Positions 53,513-62,717 of a stretch of DNA of 64,000 nucleotides are shown here, piece after piece (position 1 is the first letter of the stretch; each line of letters begins with the position of its first letter). The stretch comes from Rickettsiales bacterium (GTDB taxonomy: Bacteria > Pseudomonadota > Alphaproteobacteria > Rickettsiales > UBA1997), in contig JAGNLL010000004.1 in NCBI GenBank assembly GCA_017999675.1, forward strand, positions 29,505 to 93,504. The letters run 5' to 3'. A program made the translations under genes and the position numbers. A model generated the notes under the pieces. The model did no database searches, was not told the origin of the DNA, and worked only from the letters and a program-made list of their open reading frames with translations.

Positions 53513-55081
53513 ATGAGCGATATCAATAAAGTAAAAAACGACCTGTGGGAAGCCGCTAATAAACTGCGTGCTGAATCAAATTTAAAGACAGCAGAATTTT
53601 CAGTTCCGGTGTTGGGATTGATATTTTTGCGTTACGCCGATTTTAAATTCAGTGAAGCAAAACAAAAATTTGATACTGAGCTAAAAAATTTATCCGAGCG
53701 ACGTCGCGCCTCTTTTAGTGAGCTAAGCTGGTTTCACGATAAAGGTATTTTATACCTCAAAGAAGAGGCTCGTTTCTCATACCTTTTAAACCTTCCAGAA
53801 AGTGAAGATCTTGGCAAAAAGCTGCAAGATGCAATGAGCTCAATTGAGCAGGACAACCTGTCATTAAAAGACGTTCTACCAAAAAACTTTGGTCGCATTG
53901 AAAAAAAGCTACTTTTCGCTCTGATGAAAATTTTCTCTAAAATGAAAATTGAGGATGTGGAAGGCGATGCTTTTGGTAAAATTTACGAATATTTCCTAGG
54001 CAAGTTTGCTAGCTCTGAAGGGCAGCGTGGCGGTGAGTTCTTTACCCCAACGTCAATCGTACGTCTAATTGTTGAAGTTCTAAAGCCAATCAATGGCAGT
54101 TTATTTGATCCAGCCTGCGGAAGTGGCGGCATGTTCGTGCAATCTGCTGAATTCATCAAGCGCCGTCACGAAATTCCTAACGACAAAATCTCAATTCACG
54201 GACAAGAAAAAACCGAAGAAACTGTAAAGCTTTGTAAAATGAACCTCGCCGTTCATGGTCTTGAGGGTGATATCAAGCTGGGCAATACTTTCTACGACGA
54301 TGAGCATAAAAGCGTCGGTAAGTTCGACTTCGTCATGGCGAATCCACCTTTCAATGTTAGTGGTATTGATAAAGAGCGCATCAAGGGTGACAAACGCTAC
54401 TGCCTTGGCATTCCAAAGGTCGACAATGCAAACTATCTGTGGATTCAAGACTTCTACACATCTCTCAACGACAACGGTAGAGCTGGCTTCGTCATGGCAA
54501 ACTCAGCTTCTGACGCCAGACAATCTGAGCAAGATATTCGCGCTAAAATTGTGCAAGCCGGTGCGGTTGATGTGATGATTTCGGTTGGATCAAACTTTTT
54601 CCACAACGTAACTTTGCCTTGCACCCTGTGGTTCTTCGACAAAGGTAAAATTAAAACTGAACGCAAAAACAAAACCCTCTTTTTGGACGTGCGCGAAATC
54701 TACAACCAGATTGATCGCGCTCATCGCGAATTTACCGAAAGCCAAATTGAGCATGTGGCAAACATCGTAAAACTTTATCGCGACGATGAACCAACTTTTG
54801 AATTCTGCGATAAAAAAGCCTTCGAGGCACAATTTCCAAAACTAAAATACCGAGACATCGCCGGACTCTGCAAAGTTGCAACCATTGAAGAAATTGAAGC
54901 GCAAAATTACAGCCTAAATGCTGGTCGTTACGTTGGAACTACTGAGGCTATCGCTCAGGATTACGTTTTTGAAGAACGTTTAAAGGAGCTAAATGACGAG
55001 CTCGTAAAACTAAATTCTGAAAGCCGAGATTTAGAAACTAAAATCACCCATAACATCAACCAACTTTTAAAAAATTTATGA
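53513..55081 (+). CDS. hsdM: Type I restriction-modification DNA methyltransferase subunit HsdM
   Basis: This 522-residue N6-adenine methylase has the N-terminal HsdM helical domain (LWEAANKLRAESNL..., about 10-150), the SAM motif LFDPACGSGGMFVQSAEF (about 197) and the catalytic NPPF in VMANPPFNVSG (about 276). The C-terminal helix (ELNDELVKLNSESRDLETKI) would contact HsdS. With HsdS it methylates the host recognition site. Its stop overlaps the next gene's start by 4 nt. Confidence 0.96.
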   Translation: MSDINKVKNDLWEAANKLRAESNLKTAEFSVPVLGLIFLRYADFKFSEAKQKFDTELKNLSERRRASFSELSWFHDKGILYLKEEARFSYLLNLPESEDLGKKLQDAMSSIEQDNLSLKDVLPKNFGRIEKKLLFALMKIFSKMKIEDVEGDAFGKIYEYFLGKFASSEGQRGGEFFTPTSIVRLIVEVLKPINGSLFDPACGSGGMFVQSAEFIKRRHEIPNDKISIHGQEKTEETVKLCKMNLAVHGLEGDIKLGNTFYDDEHKSVGKFDFVMANPPFNVSGIDKERIKGDKRYCLGIPKVDNANYLWIQDFYTSLNDNGRAGFVMANSASDARQSEQDIRAKIVQAGAVDVMISVGSNFFHNVTLPCTLWFFDKGKIKTERKNKTLFLDVREIYNQIDRAHREFTESQIEHVANIVKLYRDDEPTFEFCDKKAFEAQFPKLKYRDIAGLCKVATIEEIEAQNYSLNAGRYVGTTEAIAQDYVFEERLKELNDELVKLNSESRDLETKITHNINQLLKNL

Positions 55082-55497
55082 GCGAAGAAATTAATTTAGA
55101 AAATTTGGAGAAGTCACTAAAGACACTGGTCGATGGCTTTACTAAATTTGAAAAAGAACTTGATCCAGAATTAAAACTTTTGCTTGAAGACGGCTGCATT
55201 CAAAGGTTTGAGTACGTTTGGGAGATGGCTTGGAAAAGTATGAAAAAATTTCTCAAAAAAGAATATGGCAAGTCTGATGCAGAGCTAAAAATGGAAAATA
55301 TTTTCCGCTTAATGACTGGTTATGGTTTCACTAAAAATTGGGAAAATTGGAAAAATTACTGCGACAAAAGAAACGATTCTAGCCATGAATACAGCTTGGA
55401 GAAGTCGCGAGAAATCATCAAAATCATTCCAAGTTTTATTGAGGATGCCACCACTCTTTTAGAAAATCTTAAGGTGGAATTGGGAAACAAAAAATGA
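55078..55497 (+). CDS. HEPN/HI0074-like nucleotidyltransferase partner protein
   Basis: This 139-residue all-helical protein matches the nucleotidyltransferase substrate-binding (HI0074, TIGR01987-like) family: CIQRFEYVWEMAWKSMKKFLKKEYG (about 40-64) and NYCDKRNDSSHEYS (about 93-106). The R98-x4-H103 pair is the HEPN RNase/AMPylation-type motif. In HEPN-MNT toxin-antitoxin pairs the HEPN is usually the toxin and is controlled by the MNT protein. Here it is inserted between hsdM and hsdS, overlapping each by 4 nt (ATGA). The expected MNT partner is the N-terminal domain of the next ORF. Confidence 0.85.
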   Translation: MSEEINLENLEKSLKTLVDGFTKFEKELDPELKLLLEDGCIQRFEYVWEMAWKSMKKFLKKEYGKSDAELKMENIFRLMTGYGFTKNWENWKNYCDKRNDSSHEYSLEKSREIIKIIPSFIEDATTLLENLKVELGNKK

Positions 55498-57101
55498 TCG
55501 TTGGAATTAGCAAAGCTCAAGAAAAAATAATCAGCGAAATCTTAAAACCTTACCTAGACGAATTTGCGTTTTTCTATTACGGATCAAGGGTTAAGGGTGG
55601 CTTTGAAGCAACTTCTGACTTGGATATTTTGATCAAAGGCAAAGAAAAAATGCCTAGAGAAGCTCTTGAGAAAATCAAAGAAAAATTTGATCAAAGTCTT
55701 CTGCCGTTTATCGTTAATTTGAGTGATTATTTTAGCGTTGATCAGAAATTTCATGAGGGGATTAAGGGTGATTTGGAGAGGGTTAGTGGTGATGCGGGGA
55801 TAAGTGGGATGGAGAAGGTGTTTTACGAAAAAGATAAAATCGTTAAAAGTGTAGCATGGGATATTAAGCCAATATCATCGTTGTGTGTTTTGGCTATTGA
55901 TTGTGTCAACAAGACAGCTCCTGTCGTTGGTTACAAAACGCCTTACAAAATGCTAAGAACAACAAATGTAAAAAGCGGTTTTATAGATTTTGAAACGGTA
56001 AGGTATGTTGAGAAAGATGTTTTTGAAAAGTGGACAAGACGCTCCAAGCCTAGATTTGGAGATGTGATTTTTACACGAGAAGCCCCAGTTGGTGAAGTGG
56101 GTAGATTCACGTCAAAAGAGGAAAATTTTTTCCTTGGGCAGAGGTTATTTCATTACCGACCAGATCCTAAATTATTAGATTGGAACTATTTAGCCTACGT
56201 TTTACAGGGGAGCCTTATTCAAGGCTGGGTTAATGGAATTGCGTTCGGCGCCACAGTGTCTCACATCAAAGTAGAAGATGCTGAAAACTTGGAAATTCCT
56301 GTGCCAACGCTAGCAATTCAAAAAAAGATAGGGGGCATACTTTCGGCTTATGATGACTTGATTGAGAACAACAACAGGCGCATAAAAATTTTGGAGGAGA
56401 TAGCGCAGAAGCTTTACAAAGAGTGGTTTGTCGATTTCAAATTTCCCAACCACCAAAACACTAAATTCATCGACTCCTCACTCGGCAAAATCCCTGAGGG
56501 GTGGGAGGTTGGTTTGTTAAGTGATTTGGTTGAATTTAAAAACGGCTATCCATTCAAAAGCCAAGATTATTTGGGCGGAGGAAAATACAAAATTGTCACG
56601 ATTAAAAACGTACAGGATGGTTGGTTTATTCCAGATACAACGGATGCAATTCAGCAACTCCCCAATAAACTAAAAGACTACCATAAACTCAGTACTGGTG
56701 ATATCTTGATGTCTTTGACTGGTAATGTGGGAAGAGTTTGTTTGGTTTATGGTGATGATTTTCTTTTAAATCAAAGGGTGGCAAAAATCGTTACTCACAA
56801 AAGTGATGATATTGGCTTTATTTACACTTTTTTGAGAAACCGAGAAACTCTAAAAATTTTGGAGAAGATTTCAAACGGCGCAGCGCAACAAAACTTAAGT
56901 CCTGTTAATGCCTCTCAAATGAAATTGTTAATACCAAACAGAGTTTGGTTAAGCGAATTTTCAAAAAAAATAAACCATTCAATCAAATTGGTTTGCAACC
57001 TGAATAAGCAAAACCAAACCCTCCGCCAAACCCGCGATCTTCTACTTCCTCGCCTCATCTCCGGCGAATTATCTGTTGAAAATTTAGAGGTAAAAATCTG
57101 A
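55494..57101 (+). CDS. hsdS: MNT nucleotidyltransferase domain fused to HsdS specificity subunit
   Basis: One uninterrupted 535-residue frame. Residues 1-~95 are a minimal nucleotidyltransferase: FYYGSRVKGGFEATSDLDILIKG (G30-S31, D42, D44 of the GSx...DxD motif). The third carboxylate region reads FIVNLSD, where Asn replaces the usual first Asp. A short linker (about 96-112) leads into HsdS with TRD1 (about 115-270), the central conserved helix AYDDLIENNNRRIKILEEIAQKLYKEWFVDFKFP, TRD2 (about 325-480) and the C-terminal helix with LRQTRDLLLPRLISGELS. An internal ATG (55809, residue 106) could give a free HsdS. Fusion means DNA specificity and toxin control may be coupled. Confidence 0.9.
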   Translation: MIVGISKAQEKIISEILKPYLDEFAFFYYGSRVKGGFEATSDLDILIKGKEKMPREALEKIKEKFDQSLLPFIVNLSDYFSVDQKFHEGIKGDLERVSGDAGISGMEKVFYEKDKIVKSVAWDIKPISSLCVLAIDCVNKTAPVVGYKTPYKMLRTTNVKSGFIDFETVRYVEKDVFEKWTRRSKPRFGDVIFTREAPVGEVGRFTSKEENFFLGQRLFHYRPDPKLLDWNYLAYVLQGSLIQGWVNGIAFGATVSHIKVEDAENLEIPVPTLAIQKKIGGILSAYDDLIENNNRRIKILEEIAQKLYKEWFVDFKFPNHQNTKFIDSSLGKIPEGWEVGLLSDLVEFKNGYPFKSQDYLGGGKYKIVTIKNVQDGWFIPDTTDAIQQLPNKLKDYHKLSTGDILMSLTGNVGRVCLVYGDDFLLNQRVAKIVTHKSDDIGFIYTFLRNRETLKILEKISNGAAQQNLSPVNASQMKLLIPNRVWLSEFSKKINHSIKLVCNLNKQNQTLRQTRDLLLPRLISGELSVENLEVKI

Positions 57102-60100
57102 TGGCGAATCATGAATTTTCGGAAACCGCGCTTGAGCTAGAGGCTCTCAAGAAAATCTCTGAGTTGGGTTATGAAACCTTTGATGCCTTTGCAGAAAGCT
57201 TTGGCGCTGATGGAAGCCTAGGTCGCAAAACCTCGGAAGAAGTGGTTTTGCCGTTGCACTTAAAAGATGCTCTAAAAAAACTAAATCCAACTTTGCCAAA
57301 CGAAGCAATCGACAATGCTTTTTACGCTCTTTGCGAAGGTAAGTCGGCGCTTTCTTTGGTGAGGGCTAATGCAGATTTTTATCAGCTGATTAAAGATGGG
57401 GTTTTAGTTAGTTTTAAAGATGAAAATGGCAGTGAAAAATCAGAAAAAGTGAAGGTGATCGATTTTCAAAACCCGCAAGAAAATGACTTTTTACTAGTGA
57501 GACAATTCAAGGTTTCTGGCGAAATTTATAATCGCCGCACAGATTTGGTGCTGTTTGTAAATGGTTTGCCGCTGGTTTTGATTGAGCTAAAAGCTGCTCA
57601 CAAAAATTTGATCAAAGGTTTTTCTGACAACATCACTGACTACAAAGCACACATTCCTCAGCTTTTCTGGCACAATGCTTTGATCGTGGTTTCAAACGGT
57701 AGCGAAACAAAAATTGGCTCGATCACTTCTAACTGGGAGCATTTTTCGGAGTGGAAAAAAATAAATTCCGAAGGCGAAAAAGGCGTGATCTCGCTTGATA
57801 CGGTGATCAAAGGGGTTTTTGAAAAATCTAAATTGCTCGATATCGTTGAAAACTTTGTGCTGTTTATGGTGGGCGATGGTGGAACGAAGAAAATTATTGC
57901 CAAAAATCACCAATATCTAGGCGTGAATAACGCAATTGAATCAGTAAAAAATAGAAAAGAGCTTGGTGGTAAGTTGGGTGTTTTTTGGCATACGCAAGGA
58001 AGTGGCAAAAGTTTTTCGATGGTTTTCTTTACGCAAAAAATTCTGCATAAATTGGCGGGCAATTGGACTTTTTTGATCGTCACAGATCGTGAAGATTTAG
58101 ATAAGCAGATTTACACAAATTTTGTTAATTCTGGCGCGGTGACGGAAAAAAAAGTTAGAGCTGAAACTAGAGCTGATTTGAAAAAAATATTGTCAGAAGA
58201 TCATCGCAACATTTTCACCATGATTCAGAAGTTTGGCACTGAAACCAAAGGCGATGTTTTTGAAGAAATATCGAGTCGCAGCGACATCATTGTAATCACT
58301 GACGAGGCTCACAGAAGTCAATACAACGTGCTTGCAATGAACATGCGCAAAGCTTTACCAAATGCTTCGTTTTTAGCCTTCACTGGCACGCCATTGATGG
58401 GTGACGAAAAAACCAAAGAAGTTTTTGGTGATTATGTAAGCAGATATGATTTTAAGCAGTCGGTTGAAGATGGCGCGACGGTAAAGTTGTTTTATGAAAA
58501 TCGCATTCCTGAGCTACAAATTGTAAATCAAAGGCTTGACGAAGATTTAAAAGAGATTGTTGAGGAAGGTGATTTAAGCGATGAAAGTGAAGAGAGGTTC
58601 AAAAAGACTTATGTCAAAACTTACCAGCTCATCACGAGAGATGATCGGCTTGAAAAAATAGCCGAGGATGTTGTCGATCATTTCATGAATCGAGGATTCA
58701 TGGGCAAGGCGATGTATATTGCGATTGATAAAGCAACGGCAGTTGTGATGTATGACAAGGTGCAGAAGCATTGGAAGCTGTATTTAGAAAAGCTGCAAAG
58801 CCAGCTTTTGGCATGTCATGAGAGTCACAAAAAAGTGATTGCTGACAAGATCAAGTACATGCAAGAAACTGACATGGCGGTTGTGGTGTCGTCAGCACAA
58901 AATGAAATTGATGCTCTGAAACCTCACAGAAAGCGGATGAGTGGCAGCGAGGATTTAGCGGAAAAATTTAAAAATACCGACGATAAGCTGAGATTAGTTT
59001 TTGTTTGCGCCATGTGGATTACTGGCTTCGACGCGCCAAGCGTATCAACTTTGTATCTAGACAAGATTCTCAAAAATCATACCCTAATGCAAACAATGGC
59101 ACGCGCCAACAGGGTTTGGAAAGATAAGCCAGATGGCATAATCGTTGATTACATTGGTATTTTTCAACATTTGCAGAAGGCTTTGGCAACTTATGGTGAG
59201 GCTGAAATCGATGAATTTGGCAATGAGGATAGCCCGATTGAAGACAAGAGTGAGTTGGTGGGAATGCTCGATAAATCAGCTTTAGAAATGGATGCGTTTC
59301 TAAACAAAAAAGGCGTTAACTACGAAGATATTTTTGCAGAAAAAGATGCGTTTCAGAGAGTGAAGATGGTGGATGACGCAGTTGAAAGAATTGTTGAGAG
59401 TGAAAAATCAAAAGAAGATTTCTTTAATTTTGCAGGCAGGTTGCAAGTCCTGTTAAAAGCGGTTTTGCCAGACGTAAGAGCTGAGAAATATCTGAAGCAA
59501 ACATTGGCTATCTCGATCATTGCAGCAAAGGTGCGAGAAATTTCTGCGCCACTTAGTCCAGAAGAAAAAGAAATCGAAAAGAGAAAAATTTTAGCACTAT
59601 CAGAAAGGGTTTCTGCGCTGCTTGATGAGTCAATTGCGGTTGATGGTTACGAAATCAAAGACTCTACGCCACTCGACATTAGCCAAGTTGATTTTGAAGA
59701 GCTGAAGGCAAGATTTTCTGGTGGTGACAAGAAAAAGACAGATTTAGAGAGGCTTAGATCTTCGGTTAAAAGAAAAATTGAAGAACTGCTGAAAATGAAT
59801 TTTTCCCGAGAGTCTTATTTGACAGAATTTGAAGAGCTGGTTGCTAACTACAACTCTGGGGACATTGATGCAGAGAAGTTTTTCTTGGAGCTGGTAAAGC
59901 TTTCCCGCGACTTGAAAGATGAAGAAGCGCGCCACATCAAAGAAAATCTAAGTGAAGAAGAGTTGGTTATTTTTGACATCCTAACAAAGCCAGAACCAAA
60001 GCTTGAAAAAAGTGAAATAGAGGCAGTTAAGAAAGTCGCAAAAGAGCTGCTAGAGAAGCTTAAAAAAGAAAAGTTGGTAATTGATTGGCGTAAGAAGCAA

Positions 60101-60250
60101 TCGGCTAGGGCAAAGGTCTCCAATACAATTCAGGAGCTTTGTGGTGATAAATTGCCTGACTCCTACGATACAAAAATTTTTCAACAAAAGTGTGATTTGA
60201 TCTATCTGCATTTTTACGATAACTATCCAAATGCTGAACGCAGAGTCTAA
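57101..60250 (+). CDS. hsdR: Type I restriction enzyme endonuclease subunit HsdR
   Basis: This 1049-residue motor-nuclease has the N-terminal PD-(D/E)XK nuclease (RRTDLVLFVNGLPLVLIELKA, about 147-167), helicase motif I FWHTQGSGKSFSMVF (about 293), motif II ITDEAHRSQY (about 399), motif III FTGTPL and motif VI QTMARANRVW. The C-terminus is helical and acidic. It translocates and cleaves unmethylated DNA in complex with HsdM2S. It starts at the last base of the hsdS stop region (1-nt overlap). Confidence 0.96.
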   Translation: MANHEFSETALELEALKKISELGYETFDAFAESFGADGSLGRKTSEEVVLPLHLKDALKKLNPTLPNEAIDNAFYALCEGKSALSLVRANADFYQLIKDGVLVSFKDENGSEKSEKVKVIDFQNPQENDFLLVRQFKVSGEIYNRRTDLVLFVNGLPLVLIELKAAHKNLIKGFSDNITDYKAHIPQLFWHNALIVVSNGSETKIGSITSNWEHFSEWKKINSEGEKGVISLDTVIKGVFEKSKLLDIVENFVLFMVGDGGTKKIIAKNHQYLGVNNAIESVKNRKELGGKLGVFWHTQGSGKSFSMVFFTQKILHKLAGNWTFLIVTDREDLDKQIYTNFVNSGAVTEKKVRAETRADLKKILSEDHRNIFTMIQKFGTETKGDVFEEISSRSDIIVITDEAHRSQYNVLAMNMRKALPNASFLAFTGTPLMGDEKTKEVFGDYVSRYDFKQSVEDGATVKLFYENRIPELQIVNQRLDEDLKEIVEEGDLSDESEERFKKTYVKTYQLITRDDRLEKIAEDVVDHFMNRGFMGKAMYIAIDKATAVVMYDKVQKHWKLYLEKLQSQLLACHESHKKVIADKIKYMQETDMAVVVSSAQNEIDALKPHRKRMSGSEDLAEKFKNTDDKLRLVFVCAMWITGFDAPSVSTLYLDKILKNHTLMQTMARANRVWKDKPDGIIVDYIGIFQHLQKALATYGEAEIDEFGNEDSPIEDKSELVGMLDKSALEMDAFLNKKGVNYEDIFAEKDAFQRVKMVDDAVERIVESEKSKEDFFNFAGRLQVLLKAVLPDVRAEKYLKQTLAISIIAAKVREISAPLSPEEKEIEKRKILALSERVSALLDESIAVDGYEIKDSTPLDISQVDFEELKARFSGGDKKKTDLERLRSSVKRKIEELLKMNFSRESYLTEFEELVANYNSGDIDAEKFFLELVKLSRDLKDEEARHIKENLSEEELVIFDILTKPEPKLEKSEIEAVKKVAKELLEKLKKEKLVIDWRKKQSARAKVSNTIQELCGDKLPDSYDTKIFQQKCDLIYLHFYDNYPNAERRV

Positions 60251-60293
60251 ATCTCAAAATTTTATTGGTGGCAAGACTCCTCTGTAAAAAAAT

Positions 60294-60752
60294 CTAGCCA
60301 CGCCCCTTGTAATCAGAAACGGTTTGCTCCTTTACCCAAAGATCTTTAGGTAATTTTCCGCTTTGAAAGAAAATATCAATTGGAATGCCGCCGCGCGGGT
60401 ACCAATATCCGCCGATTCTTAGCCATTTTGGCTTGATGGTGGCAATGATGTCTTTGGCAATTTGCACGGTGCAGTCTTCGTGAAAAGCGCCGTGATTGCG
60501 GTAAGAAAAGAGGTAAAGTTTTAGCGATTTGCTTTCGACAATCGATTTGTTTGGCACGTAATCAATTACCAAATGAGCAAAATCTGGCTGTGAGGTGATT
60601 GGGCAAATCGAGGTAAATTCGGGGCAAGAAAAACGCACGGCATAATCAACATCTGTGTGGGGATTTGCAACTTTTTGCAAAATTTCTTTTGAGGGTTTTT
60701 CAAATTTATAATCAGTTTTTTGGCCTAAAATTAGCTGCGATTTTTTTGTCAT
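60294..60752 (-). CDS. queF: NADPH-dependent 7-cyano-7-deazaguanine reductase
   Basis: This 152-residue unimodular QueF has the nucleophilic Cys region [19 protein letters not shown] and the QueF signature [21 protein letters not shown] with conserved Glu and His. It reduces preQ0 to preQ1 in queuosine tRNA modification. Length fits the short QueF type. It is convergent with hsdR. Confidence 0.96.
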   Translation of the reverse strand: MTKKSQLILGQKTDYKFEKPSKEILQKVANPHTDVDYAVRFSCPEFTSICPITSQPDFAHLVIDYVPNKSIVESKSLKLYLFSYRNHGAFHEDCTVQIAKDIIATIKPKWLRIGGYWYPRGGIPIDIFFQSGKLPKDLWVKEQTVSDYKGRG

Positions 60753-60753
60753 T

Positions 60754-61173
60754 TTAGTTGGTTTCGTTTTTTGAAAATAATTGAAATGCCTTTGTTGCCG
60801 TCACTTTTTGCTGCGGATTTTGCACCTTTTCTAGAGATAATTTTTGATCACTCATTGCGCCCGACATTCTCTCTTCGCCGCCGTCACTAAACAAAACTTG
60901 GTTAAGCAGACCGCGAGCAAAATCGATGCTGTTATTGGTAAAGAACGTGCCGTCGCTGTTAGCAACAATGTTGTGACATTCTCTGCCATGGCGCTTTTCG
61001 CGCGTGACGGCGATGCCTTTTTCTTTTAAAATATGCTCAATTTTATCGCCCGAAGATCGAGTAATATTGGCAATATTTTGTGTGATGTCGTGAGCAACAT
61101 GAACAATTTCATCAACCAAGTGGTGTGTCACATTTGCCGCGCTGTGGGCTAAATCCTTAAGATGACTTTTCAT
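60754..61173 (-). CDS. Unknown helical protein
   Basis: This 139-residue protein has an N-terminal His/Asn-rich amphipathic helix ([20 protein letters not shown]), a central [19 protein letters not shown] segment and a Gln/Lys-rich C-terminus. I recognise no family and see no signal peptide. It is 1 nt upstream of queF and overlaps the preceding gene by 17 nt, so it belongs to a three-gene unit with them. Confidence 0.6.
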   Translation of the reverse strand: MKSHLKDLAHSAANVTHHLVDEIVHVAHDITQNIANITRSSGDKIEHILKEKGIAVTREKRHGRECHNIVANSDGTFFTNNSIDFARGLLNQVLFSDGGEERMSGAMSDQKLSLEKVQNPQQKVTATKAFQLFSKNETN

Positions 61174-61441
61174 TTTCGATTAAATTGCATTTGAAATTTT
61201 TAAGATCGGCGCCGAGTTCGATCATTTCGGCGAGAATTTTTTCGATGTTTTCTTCAATGTCTTGATGCTCGTCTAAATGCGCCATCGCAGTAATTTTATT
61301 TGGCGCATCTGACAAAATAAAAACCACGCCACTTTTGGCGTTGGGGGAGGCGATAATTGAGTTGTCGCCTTTAATGATGCCATATTCTCCCCTCAGAACT
61401 ATCAAGGGTTGCGGCGTGTCGGTGTCGAATAGATTTAGCAT
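61157..61441 (-). CDS. Small protein with CheD/NTAN1-like pattern (weak)
   Basis: This 94-residue protein contains GVVFILSDAPNKITAMAHLDEHQDIEENIEKILAEMIELGADLKNFKCNLI as its second half. The order hydrophobic strand, AMAHLD, helix, GAD, strand loosely resembles CheD and N-terminal asparagine amidohydrolase folds, but the usual catalytic Cys is not obvious. The resemblance is weak. Its 3' end overlaps the downstream unknown gene; carA is divergent. Confidence 0.5.
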   Translation of the reverse strand: MLNLFDTDTPQPLIVLRGEYGIIKGDNSIIASPNAKSGVVFILSDAPNKITAMAHLDEHQDIEENIEKILAEMIELGADLKNFKCNLIENEKSS

Positions 61442-61520
61442 TAAAAGATGATTGCGGATTGAGATGGGGCTTCTTATTTTGCGCCGAAATTTTTCTAGCT
61501 AAAACCTTACTTTTGAAATC

Positions 61521-62717
61521 ATGAAAGACGCAAATATTTTTTATCCAAGCTTTTATCAAACAGAAAAAAACGCTGCTTTAGTCTTTGCTGACGGCACTTG
61601 TTTTTACGGCTACGGCATTGGAAAAAAATCTGTCACACGTGGCGAAATTTGCTTTAACACCGCAATTACCGGCTACCAAGAAATTCTTACCGACCCTTCT
61701 TACTCAGGCCAAATCATCAATTTTACTTTTCCTCACATCGGAAATATCGGCACTAATTTTCAAGACATCGAAGGCAACTCAGTTAGAGCCTGCGGCCTTG
61801 TAATTCGTGAGCCAATCACCAATCCGTCAAGCTATCGCTCGCAAGAAAATCTGAATGCTTGGTTAGAAAAAAATAACATCACCGGCATTTCTGGCATCGA
61901 TACTAGAAAAGTAACAAAGCTAATCAGAGCCAACGGCGCCAGCACTGTAGCAATTATTTACGCTGATAAAATTGACGAAGATCTAATTAAAAAAACCGTC
62001 GAAGAAATTAAAAAATCTCCTGATTTAAACGGAGTTGAACTGGCTTCAACTGCAAGCGAAAATAAGCAATATCACTGGGCTAGTGAGGCAAAATGGCAGC
62101 AAACAAAAAATGCTTACAACGCCGTTTCAGCAAAAAAATTTAAAGTTGTGGCAATTGACTACGGCGCCAAATTAAACATTTTGCGCTGTTTAACTGAAAT
62201 TGGCTGTGACGTTGAAGTTGTTGGCGCAAAAGCAAGTTTTGCCGAAATTATGAAGCACCAACCAGACGGCGTGTTTTTGTCGAATGGTCCGGGAGATCCT
62301 GCTGAAACCGGCAAATACGCAATTCCGGTGATCCAAGAAATTCTAAAAAATAAAATTCCACTTTTTGGCATTTGTTTAGGCCACCAACTTTTGGCTTTGG
62401 CAATTGGCGCTAAAACTTCTAAAATGCACCAAGGCCATCGCGGCGCAAATCACCCGGTGCAAGATTTACGTAGCGGAAAAGTTGAAATCACCAGCCAAAA
62501 TCACGGCTTTTGTGTTGACGAAAAATCAATGCCAGATAGCGCTGAAGTGACACACATTTCACTTTTTGACCGCACAGTTGAAGGCTTAAGCTTAAAAGAC
62601 AAATCAGCTTTTTCGGTGCAATATCACCCAGAAAGCTCCCCTGGGCCCGATGACAGCTTTTATCTTTTTGAACAATTTGCCCAACTGATGCAAAAAAAAC
62701 AAAATGGGAACAGTTAG
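61521..62717 (+). CDS. carA: Carbamoyl-phosphate synthase small subunit
   Basis: This 398-residue glutaminase subunit has the N-terminal CarA domain (LVFADGTCFYGYGIGKK, GEICFNTAITGYQEILTDPSYSGQII) and the class I amidotransferase domain with Cys in FGICLGHQLLALAIG and the terminal HPESSPGP motif. It feeds ammonia to CarB for pyrimidine and arginine synthesis. carB is not in the window. The last 14 nt overlap the next gene. Confidence 0.97.
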   Translation: MKDANIFYPSFYQTEKNAALVFADGTCFYGYGIGKKSVTRGEICFNTAITGYQEILTDPSYSGQIINFTFPHIGNIGTNFQDIEGNSVRACGLVIREPITNPSSYRSQENLNAWLEKNNITGISGIDTRKVTKLIRANGASTVAIIYADKIDEDLIKKTVEEIKKSPDLNGVELASTASENKQYHWASEAKWQQTKNAYNAVSAKKFKVVAIDYGAKLNILRCLTEIGCDVEVVGAKASFAEIMKHQPDGVFLSNGPGDPAETGKYAIPVIQEILKNKIPLFGICLGHQLLALAIGAKTSKMHQGHRGANHPVQDLRSGKVEITSQNHGFCVDEKSMPDSAEVTHISLFDRTVEGLSLKDKSAFSVQYHPESSPGPDDSFYLFEQFAQLMQKKQNGNS

